Shown here piece after piece: positions 7,605-14,568 of a stretch of 25,912 nt of DNA (its first letter is position 1; each line of letters opens with the position of its first letter). The position numbers were made by a program, and so were the translations under genes. Below the pieces are notes generated by a model that was not told the DNA's origin, did no database searches, and saw only the letters and a list, made by a program, of their open reading frames with translations. The stretch lies in contig JBBSIF010000025.1 in the NCBI GenBank assembly GCA_038232255.1, positions 1-25,912 on the forward strand, given 5' to 3'. The DNA is from JAWWPG01 sp038232255 (GTDB taxonomy: Bacteria; Actinomycetota; Actinomycetes; Propionibacteriales; Nocardioidaceae).

Positions 7605-8555
7605 ATGACGAGTGGGGAGTCGAAGCCGCTCCGGGGTGCGGCAGGTGGGCGACCGCTGAGGTTCCTGGCCCCGGCGGCCGCGTGCGCCGTACTGGCCGGT
7701 CTGCTGACGGCCTGCGGCTCGAGCACCCCGGCGAGCGACAACCCGGATGCGATCCAGGTCGTGGCCTCCACGAGTGTCTGGGGAAGCGTGGCAGCCGCAG
7801 TCGGCGGGAGCTCGGTCAGCGTCACCTCGATCATCTCCGACCCCAGCCAGGACCCGCACTCGTTCGAGGCGAGCACGCGGACTCTGCTGGCGGTCAAGGA
7901 TGCCGACCTGGTCATCGAGAACGGCGGCGGCTACGACGACTTCATGGCCTCGATGATCGCGTCGTCCGGCAGTGGCGCGCCGGTCCTGGATGCGGTGCGG
8001 ATCTCGGGGGTCCAGGGGTCGGCCGGCCAGCCGCTCAACGAGCACGTCTGGTATGACTTCCCGGCCGTCAAGACCGTGGCGCTCACCATCGCCGACCAGC
8101 TCAGCCAGCTGATGCCGAGCCAGCGGGCTGCGTTCACGTCCAACGCGCAGCGGTTCGTGCGTGGGCTCGACAGGCTCACCGCGGCCGAGCACAAGGTCCG
8201 CGCGTCGTACGCCGGAACCGGGGTCGGCATCACTGAGCCGGTCCCGTTGTCCATGCTGCAGGCGATGGGCCTGCGCAACCTGACGCCTCCCGACTTCAGC
8301 GAGGCCGTCGAGGAGGGGAGCGACGTGTCCGCTCGCACGCTGGCCGCGACTCTTGCCCTGTACAGCAAGAACGAGGTCGCCGCTCTCGTGTACAACGAGC
8401 AGACCACCGGAGCGATCACGGAGAAGGTGAAGGCGGCGGCTGAGGCGGCGGGCATCCCGGTGGTCGGCGTCACCGAGACGCTGCCTTCCGGTACGACGTA
8501 CCTCGGCTGGATGACGCACAACGTCGACAGAGTGCAGCAGGCGCTCGGCGGATGA
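7605..8555 (+). CDS. znuA: Zinc (metal) ABC transporter substrate-binding lipoprotein
   Basis: The 316-residue protein has a signal peptide ending in the lipobox LTAC, with Cys37 the expected lipidated residue, so it would be tethered outside the membrane. It belongs to the cluster A-I metal-binding proteins (ZnuA/TroA/PsaA). Likely ligands are His85 (DPHSFE), His147 (EHVWYD) and a third position at about Glu211 (GITEP); NEQTT near 264-268 lies where the fourth ligand is usually found. The His-rich loop of many ZnuA proteins is absent, and a Glu at the third site also occurs in manganese binders. Zinc is therefore inferred mainly from the linked zur gene and operator. It would deliver metal to the ZnuB/ZnuC permease encoded next. 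Confidence 0.85.
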   Translation: MTSGESKPLRGAAGGRPLRFLAPAAACAVLAGLLTACGSSTPASDNPDAIQVVASTSVWGSVAAAVGGSSVSVTSIISDPSQDPHSFEASTRTLLAVKDADLVIENGGGYDDFMASMIASSGSGAPVLDAVRISGVQGSAGQPLNEHVWYDFPAVKTVALTIADQLSQLMPSQRAAFTSNAQRFVRGLDRLTAAEHKVRASYAGTGVGITEPVPLSMLQAMGLRNLTPPDFSEAVEEGSDVSARTLAATLALYSKNEVAALVYNEQTTGAITEKVKAAAEAAGIPVVGVTETLPSGTTYLGWMTHNVDRVQQALGG

Positions 8556-9436
8556 CGACCCCCCGTGCCCGCGCTGTCGCGTCGCCGTGGCGGCGACCGC
8601 GCGCCGCGAACCGACCACTCGGAGCCGCCGTGCAGCTGGACGCAGCGGGGCTCGCGTACGGCGGGCGCACCCTGTGGTCGGGTCTCACGATGTCGGTCGA
8701 GGCCGGCGAGTTCGTTGCCGTGCTCGGCCCGAACGGATCCGGCAAGACCAGCCTGCTGAAGGTGCTGCTCGGACAGGTCCCGCTGACGACGGGGTCGGTC
8801 GCGGTTGCCGGAGTCCCGGTACGACGGGGCAGCCGCGACATCGGCTACATCCCCCAGCACAAGGAGCTCAGCTCGCATCTCCCGCTCCGCGCCCGCGACC
8901 TCGTGCGACTCGGCATCGACGGCCACCGATGGGGACCGTCGCTGCCGTCACGAGCCCGGAAGGCGCAGGTCGACGAGCTGCTCGACCAGGTGGGCGCCTC
9001 GTCGTACGCAGACGCACCGGTGAGCGAGCTCTCCGGTGGCGAGCAGCAGCGGCTGCGGGTGGCGCACGCGCTCGGCACGGACCCTGCCGTGCTGCTGTGC
9101 GACGAGCCCCTGCTGTCGCTCGACCTCGGTCATCAGCGCAGCGTCGTCGACCTGATCCAGCGTCGTCAGCACGAGCACGGCACCGCCGTGATCTTCGTGA
9201 CGCATGAGATCAACCCGATCCTGGCGGCCACCGACCGGGTGCTGTATATCACCGGCGGAGGGTTCCGGCTCGGCACCGTCGACGAGGTGATGACGTCGCC
9301 GACGTTGTCGGAGCTGTACGAGGCCGACATCGAGGTGATCCGACGCGGCACCCGGCTCGTCGTGATCGGCGCGGACCAGCACGAGCACCCGCACCACGCA
9401 GCCGGTCCTGCCGCCCGCGGGCGGACGGCGTCATGA
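8552..9436 (+). CDS. znuC: Zinc ABC transporter ATP-binding protein
   Basis: A 294-residue ATPase with all motifs: Walker A GPNGSGKTS (59-67), Q-loop Gln102, signature LSGGE (160-164), Walker B Asp184-Glu185 and switch His218 (VTHE). It energises uptake through the ZnuB permease. The start ATG overlaps the znuA stop (ATGA), indicating translational coupling. The first ~27 residues are Arg/Pro-rich and may not belong to the fold; a GTG codon at 8630 (VQLDAAGLAYGGRT) is a plausible alternative start. The C-terminus carries a small metal-binding-like cluster DQHEHPHH (about 275-282) that could sense or bind zinc. The specific metal is inferred from context. Confidence 0.88.
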   Translation: MTTPRARAVASPWRRPRAANRPLGAAVQLDAAGLAYGGRTLWSGLTMSVEAGEFVAVLGPNGSGKTSLLKVLLGQVPLTTGSVAVAGVPVRRGSRDIGYIPQHKELSSHLPLRARDLVRLGIDGHRWGPSLPSRARKAQVDELLDQVGASSYADAPVSELSGGEQQRLRVAHALGTDPAVLLCDEPLLSLDLGHQRSVVDLIQRRQHEHGTAVIFVTHEINPILAATDRVLYITGGGFRLGTVDEVMTSPTLSELYEADIEVIRRGTRLVVIGADQHEHPHHAAGPAARGRTAS

Positions 9437-10362
9437 GCGGTGTCTCGTGGCACGACCTGTTCAACTTCAGCGACTACGGCCAGCTGGTGCCACTCGTGCA
9501 GGACGCCCTCGTGGCGGGCGCTGTGCTGGGCGTGCTTGGTGGAGTGGTCGGCGTGCTGGTCATCACCCGTGACCTGCCGTTCGCCGTGCACGGGATCAGC
9601 GAGCTGTCCTTCGCCGGAGCTGCGGCGGCCCTGCTGCTCGGTACGTCGGTCGTCGCCGGGTCACTTGCCGGCTCGGTGGTGGCTGCCCTCGCGATCGGGC
9701 TGCTGGGCAGCCGGGCGCGCGACCGCAACTCGATCATCGGGGTGCTGATGCCGTTCGGCCTCGGTCTCGGCATCTTGTTCCTGGCGCTGTACCACGGGCG
9801 CGCCGCCAACAAGTTCGGCCTGCTCACCGGCCAGATCGTGGCGGTCGACAGCACCGACCTGCGGGCGCTCATGGTGACGTCCGTGGTCGTCCTCGGTGTG
9901 CTCGCGGTGATCTGGCGCCCGCTGATGTTCGCCAGCGTCGACGTGGACGTGGCGGCGGCGCGAGGAGTGCCGGTCCGGCTGCTGGGGCCGCTCTTCATGG
10001 TTCTGCTCGGCTGCGTCGTCGCGCTGTCGGTCCAGGTCGTCGGTGCTCTGCTCGTGCTCGCTCTGCTGGCGACTCCGGCGGCGGCGGCCCTGCGGGTCTC
10101 GGTGTCACCTGTGGTGGTCGTCGTACTCTCCGTGCTCTTTGCCACCACCTCTGCGGTCGGCGGGATATTCGTCGCCCTCGGCACGGACATCCCGATCAGT
10201 CCGTACGTGACAACGATCTCCTTCCTCATCTACCTCGTCTGCAGGGGGGCGGGACCGCTGCTGGCGCGACGGCGCGTGTCCGGGCGCCAGGGCGCGGACA
10301 CCAGGACGCGGGCGGCGGGGACGCGGTCGACGGCGGAGCTCGAGCCGGAAGCGACAGGCTAG
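9433..10362 (+). CDS. znuB: Zinc ABC transporter permease
   Basis: The 309-residue integral membrane protein of the ABC-3 permease family (ZnuB/TroC/MntB) has roughly eight hydrophobic helices. It shows the family segments ITRDLPFAVHGISELSFAGA near residues 45-64 and ALLVLALLATPAAAA in the second half. The former sits before the cytoplasmic contact loop for the ATPase, and the latter is a typical helix of this family. The start ATG overlaps the znuC stop (ATGA). The C-terminal tail after the last helix is Arg-rich and cytoplasmic. It would form the channel through which metal from ZnuA enters the cell. Confidence 0.88.
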   Translation: MSGVSWHDLFNFSDYGQLVPLVQDALVAGAVLGVLGGVVGVLVITRDLPFAVHGISELSFAGAAAALLLGTSVVAGSLAGSVVAALAIGLLGSRARDRNSIIGVLMPFGLGLGILFLALYHGRAANKFGLLTGQIVAVDSTDLRALMVTSVVVLGVLAVIWRPLMFASVDVDVAAARGVPVRLLGPLFMVLLGCVVALSVQVVGALLVLALLATPAAAALRVSVSPVVVVVLSVLFATTSAVGGIFVALGTDIPISPYVTTISFLIYLVCRGAGPLLARRRVSGRQGADTRTRAAGTRSTAELEPEATG

Positions 10363-10393
10363 CCTTGAGCGACGCCGAGCAAGAGGAGCAGCG

Positions 10394-10792
10394 GTGACGA
10401 GCATCGGAGTCGGCGCCCGGTCGACCAAGCAGCGGGAGGCGCTCGTCCACGTCCTCGACGAGGTCGACGGTTTCCGCAGCGCCCAACAGCTGCACGCCCT
10501 GCTGGGCGAGCGCGGCGCCAAGGTGGGGATCGCCACGGTCTACCGGTCGCTGCAGCTGCTCGCGGACGCAGCGCTCGTCGACGTCATCCACAGCGAGGAG
10601 GGCGAGGCGTCCTATCGCCGGTGCTCGACCCGCCACCACCACCATCTCGTGTGCCGCGTCTGCGGGCGCGCCGTGGAGGCGCAGGCACCAGCGGTCGAGA
10701 CGTGGGTCGCCGCCATCGCAGCCGAGCACGGCTTCTCCGACGTCAGCCACGACCTGGAGATCTTCGGCACCTGCGCCGACTGCCTCCCCTGA
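10394..10792 (+). CDS. zur: Fur-family zinc uptake regulator
   Basis: A 132-residue Fur-family protein: N-terminal winged helix with the family hallmark GIATVYRSLQLL (about 45-56), then the metal-binding dimerisation domain. Structural zinc ligands are the pairs Cys87/Cys90 (CRVC) and Cys127/Cys130 (CADC). The HHHH run (81-84), His112 and His119 supply regulatory metal ligands. Location directly behind znuACB (31-base gap, same strand) and the Zur-like palindrome before znuA make a zinc repressor the best call, rather than Fur, Mur or PerR. The GTG start follows AAGAGGAGCAGC, a good ribosome binding site. At 132 residues it is within the normal Zur range. Confidence 0.88.
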   Translation: MTSIGVGARSTKQREALVHVLDEVDGFRSAQQLHALLGERGAKVGIATVYRSLQLLADAALVDVIHSEEGEASYRRCSTRHHHHLVCRVCGRAVEAQAPAVETWVAAIAAEHGFSDVSHDLEIFGTCADCLP

Positions 10793-10870
10793 CGATCCGA
10801 GGCTTACCGCCCGACGATCCGAGACTTGCCGCTCGACGATCCGAGACTTGCCGCCGTACGCTGCGAGACT
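10791..10870. repeat. 22-bp tandem repeat, three copies plus a degenerate fourth
   Basis: Units at 10791-10812, 10813-10834 and 10835-10856 share GACGATCCGAG, then GCTTACCGC in the first and ACTTGCCGC in the next two. The following bases (from 10857) keep TACGCTGCGAGACT as a worn fourth copy. The array begins inside the zur stop codon and lies in the 197-base gap before the DUF3145 gene. The core ACGATCCGA also occurs at the start of the 42-bp palindromes at 22551 and 22614, but the unit itself is not palindromic. Role unknown. Confidence 0.8.
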
Positions 10871-10989
10871 CGAGATGCTGGCGGCTGGTGCCGCTGGGGC
10901 TGATGAGGCAGAATGGGCGGCACGTTCCCGATCCACCTTGCACGGGCCAGAACGCTGGGGAAGGCGCACCTGGGTCTCGAGGAGGAACG

Positions 10990-11517
10990 GTGAACCGAAC
11001 CAGCAGGCTTGACACCACCGGTGCCGTCACCAGAGGTGTGGTTTTTGTGCACTCTGCGCCGGCCGCTTTGTGCGCCCACGTCGAATGGGCGGTGGCCGGT
11101 GTGCTCGGTCTGCCCGTCGACCTGTCCTGGCAACCGCAGCCAGCCCGAACCGGTCACTACCGCTGTGAGCTCACGTGGTCAGGCTCCGTCGGCACTGCTG
11201 CCACGATCGTCTCGGTGCTGCGCGGCTGGGAGCACCTGCTGTTCGAGGTCACCGAGGACCCCACCCACCTGAGCGAGGGCGCCCGATTCTCGTCAACGCC
11301 GGACCTCGGGGTCTTCCATGCCGTGACCGGCCTGCACGGCGACATCATGATCCCGGAGGACCGCTTGAAGGCGGCCGTTGTCAAGGCGGCGATCACTGGT
11401 GTCCCTCTGGAGGCCGAGGTCGACAAGCTGCTCGGCACAGCATGGGACGAGGCGCTCGAGGCCTTCCGCTACGCGGGCGACGGAGCACCTGTCCGCTGGC
11501 TCCACCACGTCGTCTGA
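10990..11517 (+). CDS. DUF3145 family protein
   Basis: The 175-residue protein matches the actinobacterial DUF3145 pattern from memory: TRGVVFVHSAPAALCAHVEWAVAG near the N-terminus, a central RGWEHLLFEVTEDP, then LGVFHAVTGLHGDIMIPEDR, and the C-terminal AWDEALEAFRYAGDGAPVRW. It has no signal peptide or membrane segment. GTG 10990 is chosen because GGAGG (10981-10985) lies 4 bases upstream; the longer frame from 10621 is a shadow of zur. In Streptomyces a DUF3145 gene lies just behind fabF, so its presence near this FAS-II cluster looks like conserved synteny interrupted here by the P-loop/ABC pair. Biochemical role is not established. It converges with the pseudo-ABC gene, 4 bases apart. Confidence 0.88.
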   Translation: MNRTSRLDTTGAVTRGVVFVHSAPAALCAHVEWAVAGVLGLPVDLSWQPQPARTGHYRCELTWSGSVGTAATIVSVLRGWEHLLFEVTEDPTHLSEGARFSSTPDLGVFHAVTGLHGDIMIPEDRLKAAVVKAAITGVPLEAEVDKLLGTAWDEALEAFRYAGDGAPVRWLHHVV

Positions 11518-11521
11518 CCTG

Positions 11522-13165
11522 CTATCCCTGGCGAGCAGCCTCCGGCGAGGCAGGGCGAGGCAGCAGCGGACGCCATACCTGGGTCGCCTCGACCAAGTCG
11601 GGGTCATCGCGGGTGAGGAGGACCACACCGGGATAGCTCCGCAGCAGGTCGCTGAGCATGTCGCGACCGTCCGCTCCGAGATCGGCATCGAGGTCATCGA
11701 GCACGAGGAGCGGCGGATCGTCGAGGATCGCTCGAGCGAGGAGGAGACGGGCTCTCTCGGAGACCGTCAGCGGCTCCCCACCATGGACCAAACGGGTGTC
11801 GACACCGTCGGCGAGCTCGGCAACGCGCTGGCTGAGCCCAACCGTCGCCAAGGCCTGGTCGACCTGCTCGGCGGAGGCCTCGGGGGAGCGGTAGCGGACA
11901 TTGCGCGAGACGGTTCCTCTCACCAGCATCATGCCCTGCCGCGCATAGCCGACCAGGCTGCGGAGCTCCTTGGGCCCCACGTCGGACAAGTCGCGGCCGT
12001 CGACCAGCACCTCGCCTTCGTGCGCCGCGTCAAGTCCGACGAAGCGCAGGAGCCCTTGCGACGTCATGGCCTTGACCCCGCTGTCCATGACGATGCGATC
12101 TCCCGGCCGGGCCCGCAGCTCGGGCATCACCCGGCCATCACTGAGCGTGAAGTCCGAGGTCGTCACGCCAACGTCGGTCTCGACGGCCGCTACCGCTGGC
12201 AGCGCTACGGGCGCCTCGGCACCGGCGACTGGTGGCGCGAACGCGGGGCCGATGATCCGTCGAGCAGCGCGGAACGTCTGCCGGTACTCCGCCACCCTCC
12301 CGAGGTCGTTGAGAGGGGTGGACAGGAAGCCTACGATCGCGAGCGCGCCAGCGACGGAGTGCGTCGGCAGCCCGGACAGCAGACCGATCCCCACGACCAT
12401 CGCGGTAGCCACGGCCGAGGTCGTCGCCGCGGCTCCCCGCAGGGCGCCGGCGATCTTGGCCCGGTCGATCGCCGCCGCGACGACGCCGTTGCTGAGCCCC
12501 GCGATGCGCCGCAGCTCCCGATCGGATCCACCGGCCGAACGGATCGCTGGCGTCGACAAGATGGTGTCGGCGACCTGCGAGGACAGCCGCCCCCGCTCTC
12601 GGCGGAGCTTGCGCGAGCGCCGATAGGCGACGGGAGCAAGCGTTCCCATGGCCGCCAGGAAGCCTGCGATGGGCACGACGAGCGCGATGGCGAAGAGTGG
12701 CTCGAGCCAGACGAGGGCGACGCTCGCTCCGATGATCAGCGGCACGCCGACGGCGAGCGGAGCGACCCCTTGGCTCACCCAGTTCTTCACCGAAGTGAGG
12801 TCGTTGGTCGTTCGGGCTACGGCGATGCCGAGGGACTGGACCTTCCCGTCGGCGAGGTTACGCCGGAGGAGTCCGAGCCTGACCTCCTGCACGTAGTCCT
12901 GGCTCAGCCGCTCGGCGAGGATCCGCTCGGCCATGCGAAGGGCTCCGATGACGACTGCCGCTACCACCAACAGCGCGAAGATGGTAGGCCTTCGGCTGGT
13001 TGCTGAGCCGCTGAGCACCTTGCTGAGCAGCTGTGCACCCAGGCCGGCTGCTGCCGCCTGGCCGAGGCCCGAGAGCACGAGAAAACTCAGGTACCTCCGC
13101 CGGCTGCCGGCCCACAGCGTCGGGAGCCCCGACCCAGCCGATCCGTCAGCCGGCGAACCGGTCAT
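11522..13165 (-). CDS. ABC exporter-like protein with a degenerate nucleotide-binding domain
   Basis: A 547-residue TMD-NBD protein of exporter architecture: helices around 25-50, 60-78, 134-154, 155-180 and 245-285, a linker, then an ABC-like domain from about 330. The domain still aligns (RARPGDRIV, EGEVLVDGRDLSD, VGYARQ, LARAILDDPPLLVLD), but the nucleotide motifs are gone. The Walker A region reads MDSGVKAMTSQG (360-371) with no GK[ST], the signature is LTVSE (466-470), the catalytic Glu is Asp491, the D-loop is altered, and the switch position reads TRDD (518-521) with no His. Only Gln410 and the Walker B Asp490 remain. It overlaps the preceding P-loop gene by 20 bases. Probably not an ATP-driven transporter on its own. 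Confidence 0.85.
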   Translation of the reverse strand: MTGSPADGSAGSGLPTLWAGSRRRYLSFLVLSGLGQAAAAGLGAQLLSKVLSGSATSRRPTIFALLVVAAVVIGALRMAERILAERLSQDYVQEVRLGLLRRNLADGKVQSLGIAVARTTNDLTSVKNWVSQGVAPLAVGVPLIIGASVALVWLEPLFAIALVVPIAGFLAAMGTLAPVAYRRSRKLRRERGRLSSQVADTILSTPAIRSAGGSDRELRRIAGLSNGVVAAAIDRAKIAGALRGAAATTSAVATAMVVGIGLLSGLPTHSVAGALAIVGFLSTPLNDLGRVAEYRQTFRAARRIIGPAFAPPVAGAEAPVALPAVAAVETDVGVTTSDFTLSDGRVMPELRARPGDRIVMDSGVKAMTSQGLLRFVGLDAAHEGEVLVDGRDLSDVGPKELRSLVGYARQGMMLVRGTVSRNVRYRSPEASAEQVDQALATVGLSQRVAELADGVDTRLVHGGEPLTVSERARLLLARAILDDPPLLVLDDLDADLGADGRDMLSDLLRSYPGVVLLTRDDPDLVEATQVWRPLLPRPASPEAARQG

Positions 13166-14327
13166 GCACCTCGCTCCTCGTCAGCCCTGACGGCGTGCCG
13201 CCAGGGAGCAGAAGATGGATGATCGCGGCGCTGGCAAGCTCCTCGACCCCTAGCACGGGCACGTCGAGCGCGAGGGCCGCCTCCGCTTTGGCCAGCGGAG
13301 AGGCAGTCAGCCGTCCACTCACCAGCACCGGCGCCAGTCCTCGGAGGCGGAGCAGATCCTGACCGGCCAGGGCGCCGAGCGCTTCCCCGGCCGCGAAGAC
13401 GACAGTGTCGATGAGTCGAGCGAACAGCGGGTCGTCGATGAGCCGCGACGTCTCCTGCTGGAAGAGCCCGTCTGCCACCTCCAGCACGATGACGTCAGGA
13501 GCGGTCGCCGCGAGCTCGCTGATGAGCGACACCAGCAACGTGCGGATCTCGTCGTGCGGAAGTCGGTACGTCGTGGGATAGCCGAAGTCAGTGAAGTCCA
13601 TGACCGCCGCCGCACCGGAGTCCTCGAACAGCAGGGGATCTCCGCCGGCTCCCGTCCCCGTGACCTTTCCAGCGGCGATCTTGAGGCCGGCCGCTGTGAA
13701 GCCGCGCACGATCGAGGCCACGGTGGTGGTCTTGCCCGAGTTCATCGAGGTTCCCAGCACTGCCACCACGGGCGGGGTCCGGACGCGAGGCACGTCCTGG
13801 AGGTCCTCTGGAGTCAGCCGTCGACCGGGTGCGCAGCGTTGCAGCGTCAGGACGCCACTGAGATCCGCGAGCAGCCCGAGCGGCTCGATCTCGGTCGGGT
13901 CGCCCATCGAATCGTGGGCAGCGATGACATGTCCCGCAACTCCGCCGGCTGCCGCCAGGTTCGTGTAGTCGAGGTTGCGCGGCACCTGCGACTCGAACTG
14001 GTCGGGTGCGTACCTGTCGCCGTAGGCGATGAGGATCTCGTCTCCCTCGAAGAGGGTCGCCCGCCTGCTTTCCGGACGCTCGATTCGGAGGTGCTGGCCG
14101 ACGCGATGGACGCGAGCCAGCACCACATCGCCCGCATGAGGGACGATCTCGGCTCCCGACACCAGCCAATAGGGTCCGTCCTCCCGTGACACCAGACGAG
14201 AGACGTAACGCGTGGTGTAGGCGGCCTTTGCTCGTCGGAGCCGGTTCAGGTCGAGAGGTGCCTGGGGTGAAAGGCTCGGGGCGCACAACCCGTCGGGCGC
14301 GCGGGACGGGATCAACTTCGTGGGCAT
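13146..14327 (-). CDS. P-loop NTPase with DUF1611-like C-terminal domain
   Basis: A 393-residue cytoplasmic protein. The N-terminal ~130 residues look like a small beta-rich domain (GDVVLARVHRVGQHLRIE, EGDEILIAYGDRYAPDQFES). The C-terminal half is a SIMIBI-type P-loop domain with Walker A GTSMNSGKTT (192-201), a KVTGTGAGGD segment (221-230) and a Walker B-like strand VIVLEVADGLF (279-289), as in DUF1611, MobB and dethiobiotin synthase folds. ATG 14327 is preferred: GGAG lies about 6 bases upstream, and the 50 extra residues of the longer frame (from 14477) are low-complexity. Its 3' end overlaps the pseudo-ABC gene, so the two are coupled. Reaction unknown. Confidence 0.82.
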   Translation of the reverse strand: MPTKLIPSRAPDGLCAPSLSPQAPLDLNRLRRAKAAYTTRYVSRLVSREDGPYWLVSGAEIVPHAGDVVLARVHRVGQHLRIERPESRRATLFEGDEILIAYGDRYAPDQFESQVPRNLDYTNLAAAGGVAGHVIAAHDSMGDPTEIEPLGLLADLSGVLTLQRCAPGRRLTPEDLQDVPRVRTPPVVAVLGTSMNSGKTTTVASIVRGFTAAGLKIAAGKVTGTGAGGDPLLFEDSGAAAVMDFTDFGYPTTYRLPHDEIRTLLVSLISELAATAPDVIVLEVADGLFQQETSRLIDDPLFARLIDTVVFAAGEALGALAGQDLLRLRGLAPVLVSGRLTASPLAKAEAALALDVPVLGVEELASAAIIHLLLPGGTPSGLTRSEVHDRFAG

Positions 14328-14568
14328 GAGACTCCGAACGCTGGTTACCTGAGATGAACTGACCGCATGCGCAGGTCGTCTCGCGGTGCTGGGCCGGCTT
14401 CCGCTGGGCCCGACAGCTCGACCGGCTGCCCGGTCGCACTGTGCCGACCGAGACCGCATGAACTCGCCCGACGCCATTTCTCATGCTAACGGACATAGTT
14501 TCCAAGCGTCCGAAATCTACAACATCTCTTAGGAACCGACAGGGCCTGGTCGTCCGGAGTCCGGCGGG
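14328..14568 (-). promoter_or_regulatory. Upstream region of the P-loop/ABC pair with an AT-rich island and inverted repeat
   Basis: Between accD and the P-loop gene, 14475-14535 is unusually AT-rich for this window, which suggests a separate promoter for the downstream pair, though no clean -35/-10 pair is obvious. An inverted repeat CGGAC-N13-GTCCG (14490-14512) sits inside the island. If transcription starts here, the leader would be about 150 bases. The frame from 14477 through this leader is open but compositionally unlike a protein. Confidence 0.35.

Noticed and set aside
10791..10870. CRISPR array
   Set aside because: Direct 22-bp repeats with no spacers, no cas genes in the window.
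13146..14327. Dethiobiotin synthase (bioD)
   Set aside because: It shares the P-loop fold, but the N-terminal beta-rich domain, length and DUF1611-like motifs do not fit BioD.
14328..14477. 50-residue N-terminal extension of the P-loop protein
   Set aside because: Low-complexity, while ATG 14327 has a ribosome binding site; kept only as a caveat.
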